Assembly: GCF_900105025.1 (NCBI RefSeq)
Contig: NZ_LT629759.1
Span: forward strand, 868,001-932,000
Reading direction: 5' to 3'
Source: Parafannyhessea umbonata
GTDB lineage: Bacteria; Actinomycetota; Coriobacteriia; Coriobacteriales; Atopobiaceae
DNA length: 64,000 nucleotides
The position numbers and the translations under genes were made by a program. A model generated the notes under the pieces. It was not told the origin of the DNA and ran no database searches. It saw only the letters and a list, made by a program, of their open reading frames with translations. Positions 34,992 through 43,420 of the stretch are shown piece by piece; within the stretch, counting starts at the first letter, position 1; every line of letters begins with the position of its first letter.

Positions 34992-35450
34992 TTGGAGAAG
35001 ATCTACACCATTGGGGAGGCGGCGGCCGCGCTGGGAATGCCGGCATCGACCATCCGCTACTACGACAAGAACGGCCTGTTCCCGGACATGGCGCGAAGCC
35101 AGGGCGGCATCCGCGTGTTCACCGAGGACGACTTGGAGTGGGCGCGCTTCATAGAGCGGCTCAAGGTTTCTGGCATGCCCATCCGCGAGATCAAGCGCTA
35201 CATCGACCTCTATCGCGAGGGGGACTCCACCATCGAGGAGCGCCGGCGCATCGTGAACGAGCGGCGCGAGGCCATCCTGAGGCTGATCGAGGACCTCAGG
35301 CTCTCGCTCGACTTCATCACCTACAAGTGCTGGTATTACGACGTGGCGGCAAAGTCGGGCACCTGCGACACGCCCAAGAACATGCCAGCCGAGGAGCTTC
35401 CGGAAGACATCCGCCGCATCAAGGCGGAGTGTCGAATCAACAGGTACTAG
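34992..35450 (+). CDS. MerR-family transcriptional regulator (AdhR/YfmP-like)
   Basis: The 152-residue protein starts at a TTG (34992) with GGAGGGGAAG upstream. The winged helix is KIYTIGEAAAALGMPASTIR, YYDKNGLFPDMARSQGGIRVF, followed by the MPIREIKRYIDLYREGDSTIEERR dimer helix typical of the aldehyde-responsive AdhR/NmlR branch. Two cysteines near the C terminus (YKCWYYD and GTCDTP) could sense electrophiles, but this is inference. It probably controls the divergent redox genes. Confidence 0.85.
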   Translation: MEKIYTIGEAAAALGMPASTIRYYDKNGLFPDMARSQGGIRVFTEDDLEWARFIERLKVSGMPIREIKRYIDLYREGDSTIEERRRIVNERREAILRLIEDLRLSLDFITYKCWYYDVAAKSGTCDTPKNMPAEELPEDIRRIKAECRINRY

Positions 35451-35925
35451 GTTGCCGGGAAGCGCCGCGCGCGGAGGGCTCGACGGCGACAAGTGTCAAT
35501 CGGAGAGCGCATGAGCGATACTTTGACACGGTGACTCGAGTCCCTGTTCGCACGCGTCGCCTTGAACATAGCCCTGCAAAACGCAGACGAACAACTACGG
35601 AACCCAGCTTCCTTCGAAGAGGAGGAAGCTGGGTTCTCCCCCGTGTCTGACGTCAACATCAATCCCGACCCAGGCAACAGCGCGTCACGTCGGTCTTTGG
35701 CGAGATGCGGAGGTCCAAGATCGATGGACAGCGGTAGCTGGCATAAGCATGTGGTCACAGCCGAAAAGAGCACATCCGCGGCCGCGAGGATAGTAGGCGC
35801 GACACGTTCGTGGAGGAACCTAGCCAGGAGAAACGGTTGCCCAGAAGAAACGGTTTCAAGGAGGCGGAGGGCAACATAATGGGCCGCGTTGTGGACGAGC
35901 GTGTCAAAGCGTTAAGTGAGGCGTT
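35451..35925. other. Junction region between core genome and mobile-element scrapyard
   Basis: No gene is supported here. One inverted repeat is clear: 12-base arms (AACCCAGCTTCC / GGAAGCTGGGTT) at 35601-35635 without a T run. A 105-codon open frame on the plus strand (35562-35879) lacks a domain and is rejected. The last bases lead into a truncated Abi gene, so the recombination border lies near 35920. Confidence 0.5.
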
Positions 35926-36056
35926 CGGCTGAGTCGCCATGCCCGTGCCCACTCGGCCGCCGTCATCAACGGACTCGGAACCAACGACCACGTTGCAAGG
36001 CCGGCGCCAAGCGAGCTCACGACCGCTCTCCGCGAGGCGGGGTTCTCGAAGCGGTC
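35926..36056 (+). pseudogene. Abi_2 (AbiD/AbiF) family remnant
   Basis: In the plus strand, frame starting around 35926 reads RAHSAAVINGLGTNDHVARPAPSELTTALREAGFSKRSRSR. This parallels a stretch of the intact Abi protein at 45344-46309 (CAHSSAIINGFGAASHVARP and on to AGFSKRSRAS), at clearly less than full identity. The N-terminal two thirds are missing, and the match ends abruptly at about 36056 where the IS21-type istA remnant begins on the other strand. A decayed second copy of the same gene family. Confidence 0.8.
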
Positions 36057-36779
36057 GCGCTCTCGTCCTTGCCCTTCGTCTGGGGCGTCCTGGCGGCGCA
36101 GAGCCCTGTCTTGAAGCCCATCCTCCCGGCGAAGGCGAACGCCCTCTCCACCCTGTGCCTCTTCCCGCCGGAATCTATCGTGACGAGCGCGGACATGTTG
36201 TCGGTGAGCCACTCGGGAGGGGCCCCGCCGAGCCTCTGGGCGGTCTGGTAGGCGCATCCCACGAAGTCGTCCGTCGTGATCGTGTCAGAGCGGATGCAGA
36301 TGCGCCTCCTCGAGTATCCGAGGGCTACGCTCCACACGCTGGACAGGAACTCGGCGCCGTCCCGCCCGTGCAGGAGCAGCCTCTCCTTCCAGCCGGACTG
36401 GAGCTGCCTTCCCGGCTCCGTCCCGTGGCGGGGATGCGCGTCGGGGAGGGGCTGGCCCGCCTTCAGCCCGCGTGCATCCATCCAGTGCCTGGGGGCGCCG
36501 TACTTGGGGGGGCTTCCCGTCCGGATGCCTGCCGGGGAGCCGCTCGTGCATCGCCTTCGTCGTTATGCCGGGTATCTGGGCCCTGTCCCCTGTCTCATCC
36601 CTGTATCTGTCGAAGCCGTTGCGCCTTGCGGGGCGACCGTCCTCCATCTCTGCGCCTCCCTTCCGGTGCTTCGCGACCGTATGCCGGTCCATCCCGTATC
36701 TGCGTGCCATCTCCGAGAAGCTGGGGCGCACGCCCATCTCCCTGAGCATATCCATGTCTCCGATTAGGTTGGTCTCCAT
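36057..36779 (-). pseudogene. istA: IS21-family transposase istA, frameshifted and truncated
   Basis: The first part reads METNLIGDMDMLREMGVRPS and EMARRYGMDRHTVAKHRKGG, the helix-turn-helix of IS21 IstA. After a frameshift near 36470 the integrase core continues in another frame: PGRQLQSGWKERLLLHGRDG, LGYSRRRICIRSDTITTDDF, PPEWLTDNMSALVTID and RTPQTKGKDESA. The ORF is cut at that point by the Abi remnant, and no istB follows. Repeated GCTGCCCCGGATGG-like units at 36825-36890 look like the multiple terminal repeats of the IS21 right end. Confidence 0.85.
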
Positions 36780-36919
36780 CCTGGCTGCCTCCGGATCCGT
36801 CTCCGCATGTCCGTACGGAGCGGATTCTCGCTGCCCCGGATGGTGAAACTGTATTGACCTGGATGGTCGAAGCGCACTGCCCCGGCTGGAATATCGCTTC
36901 GCCCGGACTGGTAGCTTCT

Positions 36920-37534
36920 AGATTGCCATTAACAAGAATCGATGTCGCGCGAGGGATTGCCAAGAGCCCCGAGGACTTCCAGGGTGCGCTCCGGGAGATG
37001 GGCGTCAACGTCCGCGAGTCCGCCTCGAGGAAGGGAGACTGGGTCTACTCCCTGGCCGGGACGCCCTCCCGCCAGGTGACGGGATCCAAGCTCGGCGCCT
37101 CGTACACCAGGCGCGAGGTCACGGGCTGGCTCAGGAGCCCCACGAGGAGGGCGCAGGGCCCCGTCACCGTGCGCAACGTCCGCGAGGTCGCCGCCGGAGC
37201 CATCGAGGTCAATGACCTGCGAGAGCTCGTCGCCCTATCGGAGGCTGTGAGCGTCGTCTCCAAGGGCGGATTCAGGAGCCTCTCCGTCATGGACTCAGCT
37301 GCCAGCAGAATGCGCGGCATGCCCAACCGCGAGGCGACCGTGGCCAGGCTGGAACGAGCGAAGCAGTACTGCGCAGAGCACGGGATACTTCCCGAGCGGT
37401 CGGCAGCACAACCCAGCCGTAGGGCGGCAGGTTCAACGGGCATGCGCAACAACCACGGAGGCGGGCAGAAGCATCGCAACGGCAGCCGTCCCGCCCGCCA
37501 GCAGACGAGGAGAGACGAGAGGCCCGAGCGATGA
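36920..37534 (+). pseudogene. Relaxase (mobilization nuclease) C-terminal remnant
   Basis: The frame resembles the C-terminal part of a MobA-type relaxase: SPEDFQGALREMGVNVRESA, then RKGDWVYSLAGTPSRQVTGSKLGASYTRREV. The catalytic N-terminal domain with its tyrosine and histidine triad is absent; an open frame from 36854 has no likeness to it. The neighbouring IS21 end at about 36900 probably removed it. The basic, low-complexity tail (RNNHGGGQKHRNGSRPARQQ) is typical. It marks an old conjugative or mobilizable element. Confidence 0.7.
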
Positions 37535-38070
37535 GGATCACCGTGCGCTTCCAGGACGGCGCCATCGAGGAGTTCGACACCAACACGCTGACGACCGACA
37601 GCGCACTGGGCAGGATGAACGCCCTCACGGACCTGCGGGTCGTCCTCGAAGACGGGCTCTGGGTCGAGGCGAGCTGGTACCGGGTCGTAGGCTCGGAGGG
37701 CGCAGACATGCCCCTGGCACAGAGGTCCGCGGGGTGCCGCCTCCACGTCCTGTCCGAGGAGGAGGTGGCACTGGTCCGCTCTGTCGAACTCGACGGGCGC
37801 CTCCAGTGGGTGCGTGTCGGGCCCGACCTCTGCGACGTGGCGAAGCTCGACGAGGCAAGTGACCTCTTCTACGACGCCGACGAGCCCTCGCGCTCCATGG
37901 CGGGGCGCGCGGTGTGGCTGCACGACTACCTGAGGGACGCCCTTTCCGGCGAGCTTCATGGCCCCGATGGTGAGCGGCTCATCTGCGAGAAGCTCGGCAT
38001 GACTGTGGCCAGCTATGAATTTGTGTCCGGTGTGGCTGCTAGTGTTTACTCGGACGATACTTTCGAGTAG
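37531..38070 (+). CDS. Hypothetical protein of a mobilization locus
   Basis: A 179-residue acidic protein with no recognised domain (MRITVRFQDGAIEEFDTNTL; LHVLSEEEVALVRSVELDGR). Its ATG overlaps the relaxase remnant's stop by 4 bases, so it was translated together with the relaxase. It has no membrane helix or signal peptide. Coupling to a relaxase gene suggests a role in element maintenance, but function is not known. Good codon use speaks for a real gene. Confidence 0.65.
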   Translation: MRITVRFQDGAIEEFDTNTLTTDSALGRMNALTDLRVVLEDGLWVEASWYRVVGSEGADMPLAQRSAGCRLHVLSEEEVALVRSVELDGRLQWVRVGPDLCDVAKLDEASDLFYDADEPSRSMAGRAVWLHDYLRDALSGELHGPDGERLICEKLGMTVASYEFVSGVAASVYSDDTFE

Positions 38071-38081
38071 GAGCGTGTGAG

Positions 38082-38186
38082 ATGGGCGTGGCCAATCGTG
38101 TACTGGGTGCGATAGGTAAGTTCTTCCTGATGTGGATGAGATTCGTGGCGAGAATCATCCTGCTGTTCTGGCACTACGGGTCGTGA
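38082..38186 (+). CDS. Small hydrophobic peptide, 34 residues
   Basis: MGVANRVLGAIGKFFLMWMR plus FVARIILLFWHYGS forms one likely membrane helix with basic residues in the middle. AGGAG lies seven bases before the ATG and overlaps the previous stop. Such short hydrophobic peptides can be toxins of type I systems or simply membrane microproteins; no antisense RNA was identified. Confidence is limited by length. Confidence 0.4.
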   Translation: MGVANRVLGAIGKFFLMWMRFVARIILLFWHYGS

Positions 38187-38201
38187 GGTGCACCAACGCC
38201 G

Positions 38202-39263
38202 CTACGAATCGGAATCCACACTTGCTTTGAAGCTCATTAATGCCTCGAACGAGTAGTTCTTCCAGAGGACGGGACACCCGCCGTAGCATTGGTCTAGAAA
38301 CGCGCAAGACGAGCATTTCTCGGATGGGTACTTCCGCATCTCCTCCACTGCAGATTGATATTCGTGACCATCCATCCAGTTATCGAGCTCTTCGTAAGTG
38401 CTGAAGTCATCGCCGAGTCGACCCAAGTTGGCGCTGGCGTACATGTCACAAGGCAAGAGTTTCATCGTATTGTCGACGGTTATCGCGTTCTGGAGGTGGA
38501 TCTGGCAGGGTCCTGCCAATCTGCCCTCGAGCAGTTTCAACTGTCGTTCGGTGTAAGCGCAGAGTGGGAAGCTGTATTCGACCCACCAGTCATCCGTTAT
38601 GGCGTTCAGGCGGTCAATCTGCGAGACAAACGACTCGATCAGAGCAAACGGATCGTGCTCCTTTAGATAATCCATATCCTTTGTATTCGACTCGATGTTG
38701 TCGATGAAGAAGGTGAACGAGAACTGCCTCGCGCCGTTGTCATGGGCAGCTCGGACCGCCTCGCACACCCTCGTGACGTTCTCTTCGGTTACCACCATCG
38801 AGCAGGTGAACTCCAGCTCCGTGGAGGCGAGGTTTCTTATCGCTCGTAGTTGCTTGGCGTATCCGTCGTAACCGGTCGCCCTTTTCCATTCCGATGCGTC
38901 GGCCCCTTTCATGGAGATGTCGAGGTACCTGAGGCCACAGTCAATGAGTCTCTGGCAGAGCTCCATGTCCTCGAGGAGGACCCCGTTGGTCGCGATGGTT
39001 GGAGTGATTGCCGGGTACTCCTCCTTGATGTACTTGAGGACGTCAAGGAGGTGAGGGTAGGTAAGTGGCTCGCCGCCCGTGAGGAACACGTACTTCACGT
39101 TTGCGTCACCGCAGAGGTCTACGATACGCTTCGCCTCGTCAAGTGACAGCTGGTCATGCGCGCGGTAGCCGGCCTCCTTCTCGAAGCAGAAGTCGCACCG
39201 CAGGTTGCAGCCACGGGTCAGGACTACCGTGCATTGCTTGAGTCTGTTCTTGTCACTGCTCAT
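38202..39263 (-). CDS. Radical SAM/SPASM protein, second maturase of the RiPP operon
   Basis: The 353-residue protein has the radical SAM cluster motif CNLRCDFCF near residue 20, the SAM-contact motif FLTGGEPLTYP and TNGVLLEDMELC, and a C-terminal SPASM region (LPCDMYASANLGRL, then CSSCAFLDQCYGGCP) for auxiliary iron-sulfur clusters. Such enzymes install thioether or C-C links or epimerise residues in peptides. It has no PqqD-like peptide-binding domain of its own, unlike the first maturase. It is the last gene of the operon, 73 bases after the UvrA-like gene, with GAGG as weak RBS. Confidence 0.85.
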   Translation of the reverse strand: MSSDKNRLKQCTVVLTRGCNLRCDFCFEKEAGYRAHDQLSLDEAKRIVDLCGDANVKYVFLTGGEPLTYPHLLDVLKYIKEEYPAITPTIATNGVLLEDMELCQRLIDCGLRYLDISMKGADASEWKRATGYDGYAKQLRAIRNLASTELEFTCSMVVTEENVTRVCEAVRAAHDNGARQFSFTFFIDNIESNTKDMDYLKEHDPFALIESFVSQIDRLNAITDDWWVEYSFPLCAYTERQLKLLEGRLAGPCQIHLQNAITVDNTMKLLPCDMYASANLGRLGDDFSTYEELDNWMDGHEYQSAVEEMRKYPSEKCSSCAFLDQCYGGCPVLWKNYSFEALMSFKASVDSDS

Positions 39264-39336
39264 CTATTTGACCTCGCCGTCACTCCCGTTGGTTTTCGCT
39301 GTGTTTTCGAGCCCGATAGAAAAGGCTGGACCAACA

Positions 39337-41676
39337 TTAATTCGCCAGAACAGAGAGCCCGTACAGCGATGAAGACTCATCTGTGAAGACGGATCGGGGC
39401 GACCCCTGTGCCATCACTTTTCCCCCAGCTGCACCGCTGTGCACGCCGAAGTCGACAACGTAGTCCGCGACAGTGGCGACGAACTCCAGGTTGTGCTCGA
39501 CGATAATGATTGTGTCGCCCTTCTCCTGCAGGTACATCAGCACCTTGACGAACTTCGCGATGTCAACGTCGTTCAGGCCGGACGTGGGTTCGTCCAGGAT
39601 GTAAAGGTTCCTTCCGTGGGAGGGCGTCCCGAGAGCCTTCGCGAGCTTTATGCGCTGGGCCTCGCCCCCCGACAGGCTCATGGACATCTGCCCGAGCCGC
39701 AGGTAGCCCAGACCCAGCTCGATCATGCTGCGGAGCACTGAGTGGACCTTAGCTGAGCCTCCGAACTTGTCTACCAGCTCGGAGATCGGCGTCTCCAGCA
39801 CGTCCAGGATCGTCATCCCCTCGTACTCCACGGCGAGGACCTTCTCGTTGAACCTCCTCCCGCCACACTCCGGACAGGGGATGTAGGTACTCGGAAGGTA
39901 GTTCAGCTCGATCTTCTGCATCCCGGTGCCCTGACAGCACTCGCAGCGGCCTCCCTTGATGTTCATGCTGAACTGGCTGGCACCGACCTTCATCTTGCGC
40001 GCCGTTGCGGTCTTGGCGAAAAGCGACCGAATCTCATCAAAGATGCCTAGGTACGAGACAACGGTTGATCTCGGGGTCTTCCCGACGGGAGCCTGATCGA
40101 CCCTCAGGCACCTCTTGATGGAGTCCCCGCCGGAGAAGGTTTCGCAGCAGTCTCCCGACCTCTTCCCGAAGCACCTGGCAACCACTTCGGCGAGCGTCGA
40201 CTTGCCGGAACCGGACACTCCGGTGATGCAGGATATTCCACCGATCGGGAATCGCACCGCCTGTCCGTCGATGTTCCTGAAGTTGATTCCGCCAATCTCA
40301 AAGTACTGCTTGGCGGCGTGGGGGCTCTTGAAGGCGAGTGGGGCTTCGTCGCAATCCATGCCGTTCGTCACCCCCACGAGATAGCCCCCCTCGGGCCCTC
40401 CGACCGGCCCCAGCTCTATTGTCTCGTCCGCCGAGGCTATGTACTGTTTGTTGTGCTCAATCGCAATGACCGTGTTGCCTCGGTCGACCATGTCCCTGGT
40501 GGCGCGGATAATGCGCTCGGTGTCCCTGCGATGTAGTCCCTTGCAGGGTTCGTCCAGAATGTACAGCAGCCCCCTGAGCGAGCAGGTGAGCTGGGTGGCG
40601 ATTCTGATGCGCTGTCTTTCACCATCAGAGAGCGAGGGGATGGTCCTGCTCAGGCACAGGTAACCGACGTTGAGCTCGGCCAGGGCCTCCAGCCTGCGAT
40701 CCGTCTCGTCGACAAGCTGTGATACTACATCCTTCTTCGGGTGGTCCGAGAAGTCGCGGACAACCCCGTGAAGCCATTCGCGCAGCGCGACGAGCTCCAT
40801 TCCCTCCGCCTCGCCGTAGTTCAGGCCACAGACCTTGTAGGACAGGGCTTCAGGGCCCAGCTTGGTGCCACCGCAGACGTGGCAAGGCCGCTCCTCCATG
40901 AACCTCGAGTATGCCGACGATTGGCCGGTGGAGTTGACGCTGTCGAGATGGTCGCGGATGGCGGGAACGGCACCTTGTAGGTACACGAAGTGCTGCTTAC
41001 GGCGCCTCCCCTCCTTGTAGGAAAGCTTGTGCCTCACCTGGTCGTCCGCATGGAGAAGTATGTCGAGCTCACGGTCATTCAGCTCTGAGACCCTCCGGTC
41101 GATGTCGATGCCGTAGTGAGCGCAGAGCGCCTCGAGGAGCTTCTGCTCCTTGCCCTCTGCGGGGCCCTTAAAGAACAGGATACCGCCATCGCGCAGGGTC
41201 ACCTCGCGATCGGGTATCAGAAGGGATTCGGAGACCACACTCTCCGTGCCGAGGCCTGAGCAATTTGGGCAGAACGACTTGGGGTTGTTCGAGGAGAAGG
41301 TGCCTTCGGATATGTCCCGAGAACGGTCGCTGTTCGTAACCGCGAAGAGTGAGCGAAGGTAGTAGGCGACCTCTGTCACCGTCCCAACGGTCGAGCGCGG
41401 GTTGACGTTGTAGTAGTTCTGGGAGACGTTGAGCGCGGGATGGAGGTTCTCGATGGACCCGACCTTGGGTTTGCTCATGAGCTTCTGCCCGTAGAGGTTG
41501 CCCGTCATTCCCTCAAGAAAACCCCTCTGACTCTCGGCGTAGATGGTGTCAAAGACCAGCGAGGACTTCCCACAGCCCGAGCAACCTGTTACGCAGGTGA
41601 ATGCCCCGATAGGGATCTCTAGGTCGATGTGTTTCAGGTTGTGCTCGTGGGCATCCCTTATGAGTATCTTCTCCAT
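39337..41676 (-). CDS. UvrA-like ABC ATPase of the RiPP operon
   Basis: A twin-ABC protein of 779 residues, shorter than housekeeping UvrA (about 940). It has Walker A1 GCSGCGKSSL, signature 1 SLSDGERQRIRIATQL, Walker B1 LLYILDEPCKGLH, Walker A2 GVSGSGKSTL, the zinc module CECCQGTG...CPECGG, and signature 2 SLSGGEAQRIKLAKAL with ILDEPTSGL. The region between Walker A1 and signature 1 is compact, as in UvrA2 forms that lack the full UvrB-binding domain. Similar UvrA-like proteins (for example DrrC) give self-resistance to DNA-binding antibiotics. The ATG at 41676 is taken as start; an in-frame ATG at 41745 overlaps the maturase. Confidence 0.88.
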   Translation of the reverse strand: MEKILIRDAHEHNLKHIDLEIPIGAFTCVTGCSGCGKSSLVFDTIYAESQRGFLEGMTGNLYGQKLMSKPKVGSIENLHPALNVSQNYYNVNPRSTVGTVTEVAYYLRSLFAVTNSDRSRDISEGTFSSNNPKSFCPNCSGLGTESVVSESLLIPDREVTLRDGGILFFKGPAEGKEQKLLEALCAHYGIDIDRRVSELNDRELDILLHADDQVRHKLSYKEGRRRKQHFVYLQGAVPAIRDHLDSVNSTGQSSAYSRFMEERPCHVCGGTKLGPEALSYKVCGLNYGEAEGMELVALREWLHGVVRDFSDHPKKDVVSQLVDETDRRLEALAELNVGYLCLSRTIPSLSDGERQRIRIATQLTCSLRGLLYILDEPCKGLHRRDTERIIRATRDMVDRGNTVIAIEHNKQYIASADETIELGPVGGPEGGYLVGVTNGMDCDEAPLAFKSPHAAKQYFEIGGINFRNIDGQAVRFPIGGISCITGVSGSGKSTLAEVVARCFGKRSGDCCETFSGGDSIKRCLRVDQAPVGKTPRSTVVSYLGIFDEIRSLFAKTATARKMKVGASQFSMNIKGGRCECCQGTGMQKIELNYLPSTYIPCPECGGRRFNEKVLAVEYEGMTILDVLETPISELVDKFGGSAKVHSVLRSMIELGLGYLRLGQMSMSLSGGEAQRIKLAKALGTPSHGRNLYILDEPTSGLNDVDIAKFVKVLMYLQEKGDTIIIVEHNLEFVATVADYVVDFGVHSGAAGGKVMAQGSPRSVFTDESSSLYGLSVLAN

Positions 41677-41713
41677 GCCTGCCAACGCCTTTCCGACATC
41701 CGGTTCGTCTACG

Positions 41714-43165
41714 TCAGGAATTGAGCGCGCCGCCATCCTCCGCAAGGAACTCGACGACCTTGCGATGGGTCATCGCTGCGGCCTCGCAGTGGAAGTCGTT
41801 GATGACGAACGGGTCGCCATCGGGGTTCTCGTTCGAGTTGCACATCATGCAGACGGTGCAGTAGCCCCTGTCATCGCAGTCGACGCACTTGGGGAAGTCC
41901 CCCCTCTTGACCTCCCGGAGCCGGTGCAACTTCTCGGATCCGACCCAGATGTCCCTCAGCGACTGATGGGCCAGGTTCCCGAGGACGTTGGTCTGCCAGC
42001 CTACACAGGGATAGACGTCCCCGTTGGCTGCCACGCAGAGGCTGTACCGGCAGATCGAGCAGACAGGGTCGCTTGCGGCTACAGACTCCTTCTCCTCCGC
42101 CGAGTCGATCAGCACAGACGCGTAGCCTTGGGAGAACTCCTTCTCCAGAACGCCTTCGAGGTCGTTCAGGAGAATCCGGTTCTCAAGGTTGACCCCCGAG
42201 TGGTCGTACGAGGCGAAGATCACCGGCTCGATGGCGACCGCGATGTCGTGCTCCCTTCCCCATGAGACGACGTCGATGAAGCTGTCCTTGTTCTGCCTCA
42301 TGATGGGGCACGATATCTGCGCCGGTATGCCAGCGTCAATTACCCTCAGGAGCCCGTCCTTGGTCTTCTCAAAGCTGCCTGTTTGCCTGGTGATACCATC
42401 GTGGACGGCGGCGTCCATGGAGTAGAGAGATGTTTGCACCGAGAGGAGTGGGTTCTCTCTCATCTCGCTGAGGATGCCGTCCGAAAGGAGCGTGAGGTTC
42501 GACAGGACGTTGACGGACAGGTCGAGCTCCCTGCATCTGGAGAGGAAACCAATGAGCTCCTTGTGAAGCAAGGGCTCACCACCAGAGAGAGTGACGTGAA
42601 CGACGTTGAGCTCTCTCGCTTCGTCAAGGATCCGATAGAGAAGCTCGGGATCGATCACGTCGGTTTTGTACTGGTGGGGGATGTAGCAGTGCACGCAGCG
42701 CTCGTTGCAGGCGCTCGCGATTTCGATGTGGATGCCTCGCAGGAAGTCGTCGGGGCCGATTCTGTCCCGCGCACAGTTCTCTGTCGGGACGATTGCCTCT
42801 CCGGCACCGTCTTCTTCGGCAGATGTCCCTGACCAACGTCGGTCAACGCAGTCTTCCATGGTTTCACCGACGCTCAGCAGGCCTCTTTCGACAAGCATCT
42901 GGAAGAACTCTATGACATCTTCCTTCAGTACCTCGCGATCCACCCCGATAAACACCCGCATCAGGTCGTCAACGATCTCTTCGATGCTCCGGGGAGTCTT
43001 GCTCAGTGAGGCAAGCATGACGGAACCGCTCTCGGATACATACTCTTCTCTGCCGCTGGAGGTCGAATCGCTGAGAAACCGATAACCGAACTCGGAGTTG
43101 TCCGCGATGTATCCATGCCCGTCATACTGTCTGAACTGGATGTCATTCCTAATCTTGTAGAACAT
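41714..43165 (-). CDS. PqqD-like/radical SAM/SPASM peptide maturase
   Basis: The 483-residue protein begins with about 100 residues like PqqD/RRE peptide-binding domains (SVMLASLSKTPRSIEEIVDD and VIEFFQMLVERGLLSVG), followed by a radical SAM core with SACNERCVHCYIPH near residue 150 and VTLSGGEPLLHKE, then SPASM-type cysteines (CSICRYSLCVAANGDVYPC and CVDCDDRGYCTVCMMC). Fused recognition and catalysis is typical of thioether-forming RiPP maturases (sactipeptide or ranthipeptide type). The ATG at 43165 with TTGAGGACC upstream is preferred to 43186. It lies directly downstream of the peptide gene and its hairpin. Confidence 0.9.
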   Translation of the reverse strand: MFYKIRNDIQFRQYDGHGYIADNSEFGYRFLSDSTSSGREEYVSESGSVMLASLSKTPRSIEEIVDDLMRVFIGVDREVLKEDVIEFFQMLVERGLLSVGETMEDCVDRRWSGTSAEEDGAGEAIVPTENCARDRIGPDDFLRGIHIEIASACNERCVHCYIPHQYKTDVIDPELLYRILDEARELNVVHVTLSGGEPLLHKELIGFLSRCRELDLSVNVLSNLTLLSDGILSEMRENPLLSVQTSLYSMDAAVHDGITRQTGSFEKTKDGLLRVIDAGIPAQISCPIMRQNKDSFIDVVSWGREHDIAVAIEPVIFASYDHSGVNLENRILLNDLEGVLEKEFSQGYASVLIDSAEEKESVAASDPVCSICRYSLCVAANGDVYPCVGWQTNVLGNLAHQSLRDIWVGSEKLHRLREVKRGDFPKCVDCDDRGYCTVCMMCNSNENPDGDPFVINDFHCEAAAMTHRKVVEFLAEDGGALNS

Positions 43166-43202
43166 TGCGTGGTCCTCAAGTTGCAAACACCGACAGAACT
43201 AA

Positions 43203-43231
43203 CGAGACGCAGAGGCTGCCCCTGCGTCTCG
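43203..43231 (-). terminator. Hairpin between precursor peptide and maturase genes, possible read-through terminator
   Basis: A perfect 10-bp stem (CGAGACGCAG / CTGCGTCTCG) with a 9-base loop, then TTAGTTCTGT on the minus strand: a weak T tract. In RiPP operons such a hairpin lets the peptide transcript exceed the enzyme transcript. Confidence 0.7.
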
Positions 43232-43254
43232 TAGCCTTCTATGCAGAGCCTGCT

Positions 43255-43353
43255 TTAGGCCTTCTTGCTGCAAGGCCTCCCGCAAGGACCGTCGCCACAC
43301 TTGGCGCCCTGGACCTTCTCCGCCTTCAGAATCGTGGGCTTGGTGTACTGCAT
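43255..43353 (-). CDS. RiPP precursor peptide candidate, 32 residues with three Cys
   Basis: The peptide has a leader MQYTKPTILKAEKVQGA and a core-like end KCGDGPCGRPCSKKA with cysteines at positions 19, 24 and 28. The Tyr-x-Lys-Pro-x-Ile start resembles leaders of small clostridial and actinobacterial radical-SAM peptides. It has its own strong promoter about 40 bases upstream, the RBS AAGGGGG four bases before the ATG, and a hairpin after the stop. The maturase with a peptide-recognition domain follows directly. The three cysteines are probable acceptors for thioether links; this has not been shown. Confidence 0.85.
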   Translation of the reverse strand: MQYTKPTILKAEKVQGAKCGDGPCGRPCSKKA

Positions 43354-43391
43354 ACGTCCCCCTTAAGATGGAGAATGACATAAACATAACG

Positions 43392-43420
43392 ATTATCTCA
43401 ATCGCCTATTTTTAAGTCAA
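43392..43420 (-). promoter_or_regulatory. Strong promoter of the RiPP operon
   Basis: On the minus strand TTGACT (43420-43415), an exact 17-base spacer, then GATAAT (43397-43392): each box matches 5 of 6 consensus bases. The predicted transcript starts about 30 bases before the peptide ATG at 43353. Confidence 0.8.

Noticed and set aside
35562-35879. 105-codon open frame in the junction region
   Set aside because: Low-complexity composition, no RBS and no family likeness.
39337-41676. Housekeeping UvrA of nucleotide excision repair
   Set aside because: It is about 160 residues shorter, lacks room for the full UvrB-binding domain, and lies inside a peptide-maturation operon.
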